Shown here: piece after piece, positions 8,838 to 17,765 of the stretch | Numbering within the stretch: position 1 is the stretch's first letter | How the letters are laid out: every line of letters starts with the position of its first letter | Source of the DNA: Silicimonas sp. | GTDB taxonomy: Bacteria; Pseudomonadota; Alphaproteobacteria; Rhodobacterales; Rhodobacteraceae | Reading direction: 5' to 3' | Length of the DNA: 64,000 nt | Assembly: GCA_022826205.1 (NCBI GenBank) | Contig: JAJDVJ010000110.1 | Coordinates: 1 to 64,000 of the forward strand | Notes under the pieces: model-generated | Seen by the model: the letters and a program-made list of their open reading frames with translations, nothing else | What the model was told of the DNA's origin: nothing | Databases searched by the model: none | Made by a program: the position numbers and the translations under genes

Positions 8838-9422
8838 CTTCCTCCAGTTCAGCATTCAGCATGAATTGGCTGTTACAATGCGATCAGGGCACCGGCATGG
8901 TGGGAAGACATGGGAAGGCACCCGTTGGGAGTCATTGCTTTTCGACTGTTCGCAACAACCAGTCGAGTGATGATGTGTCCCGGATCGGGAAGGTAGGGGA
9001 CGGGTCAAGAAATATGGCGAGTATCGTGAATTGATCAGCGTCGCCTGATCTGGAGTGAACTTCCCGGAGATCTGGAGTTTCGCCAGCGTCGCCAACGCGG
9101 CAATGCATCCACGAAGTCATATCGATGCTGTCGGCATGTCACTTGAACGTGTCGATACAACACCAATTTGTCGACACAATGGGTTTTGGCAATCAGACAT
9201 GCTGACAATGTCATGGCCTGTCAATTTGGAGATCTTCGCTGCCTAACCTATCTCAAAGATCGGGAGCGTTGCATCGTGCAAGGATTGCGCGAAATCTGCC
9301 GAAGCAGAGTCAATTTGGGGCAAGATGCCCTGACCGAACGGCTCCAAAAATTTACCAATTGATAAAATATCTGAATGTGGCATTCTGTACCGCGTGAGAC
9401 ACTTTGCGACGGAGCCTGCCAA
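8838..9422. other. 585-bp intergenic region ahead of preT, with short direct repeats
   Basis: No convincing gene on either strand. Two pairs of short direct repeats are interleaved: CAGCGTCGCC at 9036-9045 and 9084-9093, and GATCTGGAGT at 9047-9056 and 9069-9078. An imperfect RutR-like box lies at 9351-9366. The region is long for this gene-dense window and may be a decayed gene or a regulatory region for the pyrimidine genes. Confidence 0.4.
9351..9366. promoter_or_regulatory. Possible degenerate RutR operator upstream of preT
   Basis: TTTACCAATTGATAAA matches 11 of the 14 defined positions of the known E. coli RutR consensus (TTGACCA-N2-TGGTCAA). It lies 56 bp before the preT start. A much better site sits between rutR and the ureidopropionase gene (12863-12878), which makes a role here plausible but unproven. 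Confidence 0.35.
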
Positions 9423-10805
9423 ATGGCCAACAATCCGTTAACTCCTGGGATTGCCGCCGGACGCCTTTCGTCCGAAGTCCTTGACCGGAACTTCGCCGAC
9501 CTGCATCCGCCGCTTGACAGGCATGAAGCGCTGGTTGCAGCAGACCGCTGCTACTTCTGTCACGACGCACCGTGCGTGACCGCTTGTCCGACCACAATCG
9601 ACATCCCGCTCTTCATCCGGCAAATCGCCACGGGCACTCCCGAAGCAGCTGCCAGGACGATCTTCGACCAGAACATACTTGGCGGCATGTGTGCACGTGT
9701 CTGCCCAACGGAAACGCTCTGTGAAGAGGCGTGCGTGCGGGAGGTGGCCGAGGGCCGACCCGTCGAGATTGGGCGCCTACAGCGATTCGCAACTGACACC
9801 ATGATGGCCAGGGACAGCCATCCCTACGAACGCGCCGAGAAGACCGGCAAGCAGATAGCCGTGGTCGGCGCGGGTCCTGCGGGGCTGGCATGCGCCCATC
9901 GGTTGGCAATGCATGGTCATGAGGTCGTTGTCTTCGATTTACGTCCAAAGCCTGGTGGGCTTAACGAATACGGCGTCGCGAGCTACAAGACGGTCGATGG
10001 GTTCGCCCAAGCCGAGGTCGAATGGCTGATCGGTATCGGGGGGATCAAGATCAGACACGGCATGCGCCTTTCGGATGGGCTTGATCTCGATGAATTGATC
10101 AAGAACCACGACGCGGTTTTCCTCGGCATTGGGCTTGCCGGAGTGAATGCGTTGCGGGTCGAGGGAATGGATCTGCAAGGCGTTGACGATGCGGTCGAGT
10201 TCATCGCGGACCTGCGGCAGACGGGAGACTTGTCCAACCTTGCCATTGGCCGCAATGTCGTCGTGGTCGGCGGCGGCATGACCGCGATTGACGCCGCTGT
10301 TCAATCGAGACTGCTTGGCGCAGAGACCGTTACAATCGTTTACCGCCGCGGACGGGACCGGATGTCGGCGAGCCGCTACGAGCAGGATCTTGCCACTTCG
10401 AAGGGAGTGCGCATCGTCACCAATGCACGGCCGGTGTGCGTGATCGGCGACGGCGCGGTGCAGGAAGTGGAGTTCGAGTATACACGCGACGCCACGAACG
10501 GCCTCGAAGGAAGCGGCGAAACCTTCCGTTTGGCGGCCGACCAGGTGTTTATGGCCATCGGCCAAAAGCTGGAGGATGCGCCGGACGTGCTTCAGATCGA
10601 AGGCGGAAAGATCAGGATCGACGAATCCGGGCGCACTTCGCTCGAAGGAGTCTGGGCGGGCGGCGACTGCGCCACGGGCGGTGACGACTTGACGGTGACA
10701 GCGGTGGCTGAAGGTCGTGACGCGGCGGAGAACATCCATAAGGCAATCCTTGCCAGCACGGGCACGGCGGATGAGCCGCCACGTCACGGAATTGAGTCGG
10801 GCTGA
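9423..10805 (+). CDS. preT: NAD-dependent dihydropyrimidine dehydrogenase, subunit PreT
   Basis: 460 aa. The N-terminus carries the two [4Fe-4S] motifs of the glutamate-synthase-beta family ('CYFCHDAPCVTACP' about 41; 'CARVCPTETLCEEAC' about 90). It continues with an FAD-binding GxGxxG ('VVGAGPAGLACAHRL', about 143) and an NAD(P)H-binding 'VVGGGMTAIDAA' (about 280). PreT forms a heterotetramer with PreA and feeds NADH electrons into reduction of uracil and thymine to the 5,6-dihydro forms, the first step of reductive pyrimidine degradation. ATG 9423 is chosen because the conserved region begins just after it; an earlier in-frame start adds 16 residues. PreA starts 20 bp downstream. Confidence 0.92.
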   Translation: MANNPLTPGIAAGRLSSEVLDRNFADLHPPLDRHEALVAADRCYFCHDAPCVTACPTTIDIPLFIRQIATGTPEAAARTIFDQNILGGMCARVCPTETLCEEACVREVAEGRPVEIGRLQRFATDTMMARDSHPYERAEKTGKQIAVVGAGPAGLACAHRLAMHGHEVVVFDLRPKPGGLNEYGVASYKTVDGFAQAEVEWLIGIGGIKIRHGMRLSDGLDLDELIKNHDAVFLGIGLAGVNALRVEGMDLQGVDDAVEFIADLRQTGDLSNLAIGRNVVVVGGGMTAIDAAVQSRLLGAETVTIVYRRGRDRMSASRYEQDLATSKGVRIVTNARPVCVIGDGAVQEVEFEYTRDATNGLEGSGETFRLAADQVFMAIGQKLEDAPDVLQIEGGKIRIDESGRTSLEGVWAGGDCATGGDDLTVTAVAEGRDAAENIHKAILASTGTADEPPRHGIESG

Positions 10806-10825
10806 GGCCCGAAGGGAGGAGAATT

Positions 10826-12130
10826 ATGGCCAACCTGGCATGTGAATTCGTAGGAATCAGGTCACCCAATCCGTTCTGGCTGGCATCGGCGCCGCCAACG
10901 GACAAGGAGTACAATGTCCGCCGCGCCTTCGAGGCCGGTTGGGGCGGGGTGGTCTGGAAGACCCTAGGCGAAGAGGGCCCGCCCATTGTCAATGTCAACG
11001 GGCCTCGCTACGGCGCGGTCTGGGGTGCCGACCGGCGTCTGCTGGGCCTGAACAACATCGAACTCATCACTGATCGCCCGCTCGAAACCAACCTGCAAGA
11101 GATCAAGACGGTCAAGCGCGACTATCCGGACCGCGCCGTCGTCGTGTCGCTGATGGTGCCCTGCGTCGAGGATGCATGGAAGGCGATCCTGCCGCTTGTG
11201 GAGGACACTGGTGCCGACGGCATCGAGCTGAATTTTGGCTGTCCGCACGGGATGAGCGAGCGCGGCATGGGCAGCGCCGTCGGTCAGGTGCCCGACTACA
11301 TCGAGATGGTGACGCGCTGGTGCAAGCAGAATACTCGCATGCCGGTCATAGTGAAGCTGACGCCCAACATCACTGACATCCGGTATCCGGCGCGAGCGTC
11401 CAAGGCGGGCGGAGCTGATGCCGTGTCGCTGATCAACACCGTCTCTTCGATCACTGCCGTGAATCTCGATACGTACAGTCCCGAACCGTCCATCGACGGC
11501 AAGGGCACTCATGGCGGATTTTGCGGTCCGGCGGTCAAGCCCATTGCGCTCAACATGGTTGCGCAGATCGCAAGTGATCCCGAATCGGAGGGGTTGCCCA
11601 TCTCCGGCATTGGTGGCGTGACGACTTGGCGAGACGCAGCTGAATTCCTGACACTCGGCGCGGGCAATGTGCAGGTCTGCACGGCCGCCATGACCTATGG
11701 GTTCAAGATCGTGCAGGAAATGATTTCAGGTCTCGGCGACTGGATGGACGAGAAGGATCATGCATCGGTCGATGACGTCGTGGGTCGCGCGGTGCCAAAC
11801 TTCACTGATTGGCAGTACCTGAACCTGAACTACGTGACCAAGGCCCGGATCGACCAGGATCTCTGCATTGGTTGCGGGCGTTGCTTCGCGGCCTGCGAGG
11901 ATACGTCGCACCAGGCAATCGCGATGAATCCCGAGAGAAAGTTCGAGGTCATCGATGAGGAATGCGTGGCCTGCAACCTGTGTGTCAACGTCTGTCCGGT
12001 GGAAGACTGCATCACCATGGAAGAGCTCGCACCCGGTGTCGTTGACCCCCGCACCGGCCAGGACGTCGTTGCTGACTACGGCAACTGGACGACGCATCCC
12101 AACAATCCGGGCGTCTGTGCGGCCGAATGA
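10826..12130 (+). CDS. preA: NAD-dependent dihydropyrimidine dehydrogenase, subunit PreA
   Basis: 434 aa. Residues about 1-330 form the FMN TIM-barrel of the dihydroorotate dehydrogenase type, with 'NFGCPHGMSERGMG' (about 135-148) carrying the catalytic cysteine loop and 'SGIGGVTTWRDAAEF' binding FMN phosphate. The C-terminus has two [4Fe-4S] motifs, 'CIGCGRCFAACED' (about 347) and 'CVACNLCVNVCP' (about 380). It reduces uracil or thymine with electrons delivered by PreT. GGGAGGA lies 7 nt before the ATG. It is followed, convergently, by the RutR gene. Confidence 0.95.
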   Translation: MANLACEFVGIRSPNPFWLASAPPTDKEYNVRRAFEAGWGGVVWKTLGEEGPPIVNVNGPRYGAVWGADRRLLGLNNIELITDRPLETNLQEIKTVKRDYPDRAVVVSLMVPCVEDAWKAILPLVEDTGADGIELNFGCPHGMSERGMGSAVGQVPDYIEMVTRWCKQNTRMPVIVKLTPNITDIRYPARASKAGGADAVSLINTVSSITAVNLDTYSPEPSIDGKGTHGGFCGPAVKPIALNMVAQIASDPESEGLPISGIGGVTTWRDAAEFLTLGAGNVQVCTAAMTYGFKIVQEMISGLGDWMDEKDHASVDDVVGRAVPNFTDWQYLNLNYVTKARIDQDLCIGCGRCFAACEDTSHQAIAMNPERKFEVIDEECVACNLCVNVCPVEDCITMEELAPGVVDPRTGQDVVADYGNWTTHPNNPGVCAAE

Positions 12131-12172
12131 CGGATAGCCGGCCGCCGGCGGAGCATGGGGAGCCAAGTCCGG

Positions 12173-12796
12173 TCAATCGGGTGTAAGCGCTGTTCTGTAG
12201 AGATGCGTGAGGAACCTTGCGGCATCGTCGAAATGCCGATCGCGCTCGGGCCGGAGAATGCCGCGTACCTGCGCGTCAAAATCCGCGTAGTGCTGCGTCG
12301 TGGCCCAGATCGAGAAGATCAGGTGATAGGGGTCCACCTCGGCAATTCTGCCCTCGGCCGTCCATTTGCGGATCAACGACGCCTTTTCGTCGACCAGCGC
12401 CTTTAGCGGTCCCTCGATGATGTCGAAAATGTGCGGGGCGCCTTGAACGATCTCGTTCGCGAACAGGCGGCTCTCGCGCGGCAGTTCGCGCGCCATGTCG
12501 AGCTTGCGCATTACGTAGCGGACAATCTCGTCAACGGGCTCGCCGCCGGAATCCAACGTGCGAAGAGGGGCTAGCCAGGTATCGAGAAGTTCGGACAGGA
12601 GCGCACGGTGGATGGCTTCCTTGGACTTGAAGTAGTAGAGCAGGTTTGGCTTCGACAGGCTGGCTGCACGAGCAATCTGGTCCAGTGTCGCGCCTCGGAA
12701 CCCCGCTCCCGAAAACACTTCCAGCGCCGCATCCAGGATGGCGCTGATGTTCTTTTCCTGTATCCGCGTCCGTGCGGCTGCTTCTGGCATGGCCAT
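12173..12796 (-). CDS. rutR: TetR-family regulator, RutR-like (pyrimidine utilisation)
   Basis: 207 aa. The N-terminal TetR helix-turn-helix reads 'ILDAALEVFSGAGFRGATLDQ', 'SKPNLLYYFKSKEAIH'. The C-terminal part ('IFDIIEGPLKALVDEKASLIRKW', 'WATTQHYADFDAQVRGIL') matches the RutR/YcdC ligand domain. RutR senses uracil or thymine and represses pyrimidine catabolism genes. Strong support comes from the DNA: a near-perfect RutR box (12863-12878) lies in the divergent gap between this gene and the beta-ureidopropionase gene, so it probably controls both. An in-frame ATG two codons later is an equally possible start. Confidence 0.9.
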   Translation of the reverse strand: MAMPEAAARTRIQEKNISAILDAALEVFSGAGFRGATLDQIARAASLSKPNLLYYFKSKEAIHRALLSELLDTWLAPLRTLDSGGEPVDEIVRYVMRKLDMARELPRESRLFANEIVQGAPHIFDIIEGPLKALVDEKASLIRKWTAEGRIAEVDPYHLIFSIWATTQHYADFDAQVRGILRPERDRHFDDAARFLTHLYRTALTPD

Positions 12797-12862
12797 ACCG
12801 TCTTTCGTGATGGGGAGTGAACCGAAATCCTTGACTGCGCGTCACTCCATGGTAGCGTGATC

Positions 12863-12878
12863 CTGACCAATTGGTCAA
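12863..12878. promoter_or_regulatory. RutR operator
   Basis: CTGACCAATTGGTCAA contains the perfect 14-bp palindrome TGACCAATTGGTCA (12864-12877) and matches the established RutR consensus TTGACCA-N2-TGGTCAA at 13 of its 14 defined positions. It lies in the divergent intergenic region between rutR and the beta-ureidopropionase gene, 67 bp from the former and 42 bp from the latter start codon. The match is seen directly; binding is inferred. Confidence 0.82.
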
Positions 12879-12919
12879 ACTCTCCGGAAATTGGGGGGTG
12901 GACAAGAGGGAGTGGGGCC

Positions 12920-14170
12920 ATGGCGGCGCCGGGGGAAAACCTCAGGATAGACGGAGAGCGTCTCTGGGACGCGATTATGGAAATGGCCAGGATTGGTCCC
13001 GGAGTTGCCGGCGGCAACAATCGCCAGACCCTGACCGATGAAGACGGCGAGGGACGCGCGCTGTTCCAGCGCTGGTGCAACGAGGCCGGCTGCTCGATGG
13101 GAGTGGACGAGATGGGCAACATGTTCGCCCGACGCGAGGGTGCCGATCCGGACGCATTGCCCGTATATGTCGGAAGCCATCTCGACACGCAGCCAACGGG
13201 TGGCAAGTACGACGGCGTACTGGGCGTGCTGGGCGGCCTGGAAATAATCAGAACGCTGAACGACCTTGACGTCAGGACTCGCCATCCCATCGTCGTGACC
13301 AACTGGACCAACGAGGAGGGCACGCGCTTCGCCCCGGCCATGCTGGCCTCAGGCGTCTTTGCGGGCAAGCATGACCGCGACTGGGCCTATGACCGCCTGG
13401 ATGCGGAAGGCAAGCGATTCGGCGACGAGTTGGAGCGCATAGGATGGAAGGGCGTCGAGCCGGTCGGTGACCGGAAGATGAAAGCCTTCTTCGAGCTTCA
13501 TATCGAACAGGGACCCATTCTGGAGGCGGAAGGGAAGGACATTGGAGTCGTAACCCACGGGCAGGGGCTTCGCTGGATTGAGTGCACGATTACCGGAAAT
13601 GAGAGCCACACGGGCTCGACCCCAATGCACATGCGCAAGAATGCAGGGCGTGGGCTGGCCCTTGTGACCGAACTCGTGCACGAGATTGCCATGGCGAACC
13701 AGCCGAATGCCGTCGGTGCGATCGGCCATATCGACGTTCATCCGAACAGCCGCAACATCATCCCGGGGAAGGTGGTGTTCACAGTGGACATGCGCACGCA
13801 TCTCCTGGACAAGCTCAATGCCATGGTCGACGAGTTCATGGAACGGGCGCCGAAACTCTGCGATAGCATTGGAACCGTGTTTGCATGCGAAATCGTTGGA
13901 CAGTTCGATCCGCCGGCCTTTGACGAGGACTGTGTCCATGCAATTCGAAATGCGGCCGATCGGCTCGGATACAGTCACAAGGACATCGTCAGCGGTGCCG
14001 GTCACGACGCCTGCTGGATTAACGACGTGGCCCCAACGGCGATGGTAATGTGTCCCTGCGTGGACGGCCTGAGCCACAACGAGGCCGAGGAGATTTCCCC
14101 TGAATGGGCGCGGGCAGGCGCTGACGTGCTGTTTCACGCCGTCGTCGATGTGGCGGAGATCGTGGAGTGA
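12920..14170 (+). CDS. Beta-ureidopropionase / N-carbamoyl-amino-acid hydrolase (M20 family)
   Basis: 416 aa of the Zn-dependent hydrolase (amidase HyuC/AllC) family. Metal and catalytic motifs seen: 'GSHLDTQPTGGKYDGVLG' (His and Asp ligands, about 88-105), 'TNEEGTRFAP' (Glu pair, about 133), 'ELHIEQGPIL' (about 194) and 'GAGHDACW' near the end. In the reductive pyrimidine route it hydrolyses N-carbamoyl-beta-alanine to beta-alanine, CO2 and ammonia. ATG 12920 with GAGGGAG upstream is preferred; an upstream in-frame start would place the RutR box inside the gene. The dihydropyrimidinase gene follows. Confidence 0.9.
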   Translation: MAAPGENLRIDGERLWDAIMEMARIGPGVAGGNNRQTLTDEDGEGRALFQRWCNEAGCSMGVDEMGNMFARREGADPDALPVYVGSHLDTQPTGGKYDGVLGVLGGLEIIRTLNDLDVRTRHPIVVTNWTNEEGTRFAPAMLASGVFAGKHDRDWAYDRLDAEGKRFGDELERIGWKGVEPVGDRKMKAFFELHIEQGPILEAEGKDIGVVTHGQGLRWIECTITGNESHTGSTPMHMRKNAGRGLALVTELVHEIAMANQPNAVGAIGHIDVHPNSRNIIPGKVVFTVDMRTHLLDKLNAMVDEFMERAPKLCDSIGTVFACEIVGQFDPPAFDEDCVHAIRNAADRLGYSHKDIVSGAGHDACWINDVAPTAMVMCPCVDGLSHNEAEEISPEWARAGADVLFHAVVDVAEIVE

Positions 14171-14361
14171 GGGGTCTGCACAGGCCAGCGCCGATGGATG
14201 CGCGGGACGGTGGCGGCGGCTGCGGACTGCAGCGACGAGCGCAGTGACCGAAAGGTCCGTTCAATGACCCGGAAGGCCGCACAGGAGCGATCGGCTCTGC
14301 CCGGGACCGCGAGCCGGAATCGCGGCGAAGGTGTCGTGCGCGCATCAATGGAGAAGACAAT

Positions 14362-15816
14362 ATGACCACAGCTATCAAGAACGGCACCGTCGTTACGCAT
14401 GACCTTACCTACGAGGCGGACGTCCTGATCGACGCCGGTCGGATTGTCGAGATCGGTAACGGACTGAAGGGCGAAGAGCAGCTGGATGCTACCGGTTGTT
14501 ACGTGATGCCTGGAGGCATCGACCCGCATACGCATCTCGAAATGCCGTTCATGGGAACCTACAGTTCGGACGACTTCGAATCCGGCACGCGAGCGGCACT
14601 TTCCGGCGGCACCACCATGGTCGTCGACTTCGCCTTGCCATCGCCCGGACAGGGCCTGCATGACGCACTGGCCATGTGGCACAACAAGTCTACGCGGGCC
14701 AATTGCGACTATTCCTACCATATGGCGGTGACGTGGTGGGGCGAACAGGTCTTCAACGAGATGGCCACGGTAATCGAGAAGGAAGGCATTACGACCTTCA
14801 AGCACTTCATGGCCTACAAGGGAGCGTTGATGGTGAACGACGACGAGATGTACGCGTCGTTCAAGCGGCTTGCCGAGCTCGGTGGAATAGCGCTGGTGCA
14901 TGCCGAAAACGGTGATGTCGTGGCGGAACTGCAGGCCAAGCTGATGGCAGAGGGCAATACCGGGCCGGAGGCGCATGCCTATTCCCGCCCTGCGCAGGTC
15001 GAGGGCGAGGCGACGAACCGCGCAATCATGATCGCGGACATGGCGGGCGTGCCGCTCTATGTCGTTCACACCTCCTGCGAAGAGGCGCACGAAGCGATTC
15101 GGCGTGCACGGCAGCAGGGCAAGAGGGTCTGGGGAGAGCCGCTCATCCAGCACCTCACGCTGGACGAGTCGGAGTATTTCAACTCTGACTGGGATCACGC
15201 CGCGCGCCGGGTGATGTCGCCGCCATTCCGCAACAGGAAGCATCAAGATTCGCTGTGGGCCGGCCTGCAGAGCGGTTCGCTTTCGGTTGTTGCCACCGAT
15301 CACTGCGCATTCACGACCGAGCAGAAGCGCTACGGAGTCGGCGACTTCACCAAGATCCCCAATGGCACCGGCGGCCTGGAAGACCGGATGCCGATGCTCT
15401 GGACGCATGGGGTCAACACCGGACGGCTGACGCCGAACGAGTTCGTGGCCGTAACCTCGACAAACATCGCGAAGGTCCTGAACTGCTATCCGAAGAAGGG
15501 TGCAATTCTCGTCGGTGCGGACGCCGACATTGTCGTTTGGGACCCAGAGAAGGAAAGGACCATCAGTGCAGACAGGCAGCAATCCTCAATCGACTACAAC
15601 GTGTTCGAGGGAAAGCACGTCAAGGGACTGCCGCGCTTCACGCTCTCGCGGGGACATGTCGCGGTTCATGACGGAGAAATCAGAACCAAGGAAGGCCATG
15701 GCGAATTCGTCCGTCGTGAACCCAACACGCCGGTAAACCGGGCGCTCTCGTCCTGGAAAGAATTGACCGCGCCACGTCCCGTCGAACGGACCGGCATTCC
15801 CGCGAGCGGGGTCTGA
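14362..15816 (+). CDS. Dihydropyrimidinase (D-hydantoinase)
   Basis: 484 aa, the typical length. Metal-binding motif 'GGIDPHTHLEMPF' (about 52), the carbamylated lysine region 'FKHFMAYKGALM' (about 147), 'HAENGDV' (about 181), 'VVHTSCEEA' (about 235) and 'VATDHCAF' (about 312) are all present. It opens dihydrouracil or dihydrothymine to the N-carbamoyl-beta-amino acid, the step between PreTA and the ureidopropionase. It starts 191 bp after the ureidopropionase gene with GGAGAAG upstream, and that gap shows no gene. The ABC importer genes follow at 23 bp, consistent with one transcript for uptake and degradation. Confidence 0.95.
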   Translation: MTTAIKNGTVVTHDLTYEADVLIDAGRIVEIGNGLKGEEQLDATGCYVMPGGIDPHTHLEMPFMGTYSSDDFESGTRAALSGGTTMVVDFALPSPGQGLHDALAMWHNKSTRANCDYSYHMAVTWWGEQVFNEMATVIEKEGITTFKHFMAYKGALMVNDDEMYASFKRLAELGGIALVHAENGDVVAELQAKLMAEGNTGPEAHAYSRPAQVEGEATNRAIMIADMAGVPLYVVHTSCEEAHEAIRRARQQGKRVWGEPLIQHLTLDESEYFNSDWDHAARRVMSPPFRNRKHQDSLWAGLQSGSLSVVATDHCAFTTEQKRYGVGDFTKIPNGTGGLEDRMPMLWTHGVNTGRLTPNEFVAVTSTNIAKVLNCYPKKGAILVGADADIVVWDPEKERTISADRQQSSIDYNVFEGKHVKGLPRFTLSRGHVAVHDGEIRTKEGHGEFVRREPNTPVNRALSSWKELTAPRPVERTGIPASGV

Positions 15817-15838
15817 GGTTCGGGACGGAGGACGGGGC

Positions 15839-16624
15839 GTGTCACAGGCTGCCGCCATAGAGGCGAAGAATCTCGACCTAACGTTCGAGACCGGTGATGG
15901 CTCGATTCAAGCATTGCAGGATGTCACGCTGGAGATCGGCAAAGGCGAATTCGTGTCGTTCATCGGGCCATCCGGATGCGGAAAGACGACGTTTCTGCGC
16001 GTGGTGGCGGGGCTCGAGACGCCGACGGGCGGCGAGGTTCGGGTCAATGGCACGAGTCCGGACGAGGCGCGCCGCGACCGGGCATACGGCTACGTATTTC
16101 AGGAGGCGGGACTCTACCCTTGGCGGACGATTGCCGGAAACGTGCGCCTGCCCCTCGAAATCATGGGATATTCCAAGTCGGAGATGGCCGACCGCGTCAA
16201 TCGTGTACTGGAACTGGTTGAATTGTCGGGCTTTGAGAACAAGCATCCGTGGCAACTCTCTGGCGGCATGCAGCAGCGGGCCTCGATTGCACGGGCCCTT
16301 GCCTTTGACGCCGACATTCTTCTGATGGACGAGCCGTTCGGAGCGCTCGACGAAATCGTGCGGGATCACCTGAACGAACAGCTCCTGGGGCTTTGGGACC
16401 ATACGGGGAAGACCATTGGCTTCGTGACCCACTCGATTCCTGAGGCGGTCTATCTGTCGACGCGAATCGTCGTCATGTCGCCCCGGCCCGGACGAATTAC
16501 CGACATCATCGACAATCCTCTGCCGAGGAAGCGTCCGCTGGACATCCGCGATACGCCCGAATTCCTGGAAGTCGCTCAGCGAATTCGCAAGGGATTGAGG
16601 GCGGGGCAGTCCTATGGAGACTGA
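15839..16624 (+). CDS. ABC importer ATPase (pyrimidine-linked, nitrate/taurine/thiamine-precursor type)
   Basis: 261 aa with Walker A 'GPSGCGKTT' (about 43), signature 'LSGGMQQRASIARAL' (about 140) and Walker B 'ILLMDEPFGALDE' (about 160). It belongs to the SsuB/TauB/ThiZ group. The start is GTG 15839, with GGAGG about 7 nt upstream. It energises the two permeases and the NMT1-like binding protein that follow. The location inside a pyrimidine degradation operon suggests uptake of pyrimidines or related hydantoin-like compounds; the substrate is inferred from context only. Confidence 0.88.
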   Translation: MSQAAAIEAKNLDLTFETGDGSIQALQDVTLEIGKGEFVSFIGPSGCGKTTFLRVVAGLETPTGGEVRVNGTSPDEARRDRAYGYVFQEAGLYPWRTIAGNVRLPLEIMGYSKSEMADRVNRVLELVELSGFENKHPWQLSGGMQQRASIARALAFDADILLMDEPFGALDEIVRDHLNEQLLGLWDHTGKTIGFVTHSIPEAVYLSTRIVVMSPRPGRITDIIDNPLPRKRPLDIRDTPEFLEVAQRIRKGLRAGQSYGD

Positions 16625-16699
16625 AGGGTTAATGCATGGCTTCCTCAGGCTACCGCCGTCGCGGTCGCGCCACAGTCCAGCTGGCGGGGAGGACGGTGC

Positions 16700-17566
16700 A
16701 TGAACCGGGTCCTGCCGATCCTTGTGGTGCTCGCCGCAATCCTCGCGCTTTGGTACGTGGCTGTGGTGCCGATGAACGCAGGCTGGACGATCGCTCAGGC
16801 GGAACGCGCGGGCCACGAGCTGACCTTCGTCGACATTGTCGCAGACACGATGAATCAGGACCGCCCGCGCCTGCCGGCTCCGCACCAGGTTGCCGCCGAG
16901 CTGAAGAAGACGGTGCTCGACACCAAGGTAACGTCGAAACGCTCGCTGGTGTTCCACGGCTGGATAACGTTGCAGTCAACGCTTTGGGGTTTTGCGCTTG
17001 GCACGACGGTCGGAATCGGGATGGCGGTTTCGATCGTGTATTCGAGAACTGCGAACATGAGCCTGATGCCTTGGGCGATCATCAGCCAGACGATTCCGAT
17101 CGTCGCGATCGCCCCGATGATCATCGTGGTTCTGGCGACTCTGGGCGTGGAAGGCCGCACTGTTCCCAAGGCAATCATCTCGGCATACCTTTGCTTCTTC
17201 CCGGTGCTCGTGAGCATGGTGAAAGGGCTGAGATCGCCCGGTGCGATGCAGATCGACCTGATGAAGACCTATTCCGCGAATGCCGGCCAAACTTTCTGGA
17301 AGCTGCGGCTGCCTGCTTCCGTGCCCTATCTCTTCACGTCGCTCAAGGTCGGCATTGCGGCTGCGTTGGTCGGCACGATCGTGGGCGAATTGCCCACTGG
17401 CGCGATCCAGGGACTCGGCGCGCGCATCCTGATCGGCGATCAGTTCGGGAACCCGCTCATGATCTGGTCCGCGCTGATCGCGGCGGCCTGCCTCGCAGGT
17501 GCGCTTGTGACCATCGTCACAGTGCTGCAATCGCTGGCACTTCAGCGCATGGGTTACGCGAGATGA
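16700..17566 (+). CDS. ABC importer permease 1 (pyrimidine-linked)
   Basis: 288 aa membrane protein. After an N-terminal helix ('VLPILVVLAAILALWYVAVV') there is a 70-residue non-membrane stretch, then about six helices. The EAA loop 'LMKTYSANAGQTFWKLRLPASVPYLF', split here by its glycine, is the contact to the ATPase. ATG 16700 has GGGAGG upstream. A competing 377-residue open frame covers the same DNA, but lacks membrane helices and is a shadow. It is the first of two permeases in this importer. Confidence 0.87.
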   Translation: MNRVLPILVVLAAILALWYVAVVPMNAGWTIAQAERAGHELTFVDIVADTMNQDRPRLPAPHQVAAELKKTVLDTKVTSKRSLVFHGWITLQSTLWGFALGTTVGIGMAVSIVYSRTANMSLMPWAIISQTIPIVAIAPMIIVVLATLGVEGRTVPKAIISAYLCFFPVLVSMVKGLRSPGAMQIDLMKTYSANAGQTFWKLRLPASVPYLFTSLKVGIAAALVGTIVGELPTGAIQGLGARILIGDQFGNPLMIWSALIAAACLAGALVTIVTVLQSLALQRMGYAR

Positions 17567-17765
17567 TTAGTGTGTCGGGCATGATACCAGACTTCACGGG
17601 CTTGCGGTCCCAAGCGCGACTTAGGTCGATGCGAAGTGCACCGGTCTTGGGCCGGGCTGTGTCGTTCCCGGTCGGCGAGGCTTCCTTGGTGCCCGGCAGG
17701 ATGCCGTGCATGGCGTGCGGCTTGGGTGGATGTGCCGCCCACGTCAATTCTGCGGAGGGTGGGTC

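Noticed and set aside
14134-15582. A 482-codon minus-strand open frame opposite dihydropyrimidinase
   Set aside because: Antisense shadow; all dihydropyrimidinase motifs lie on the plus strand.
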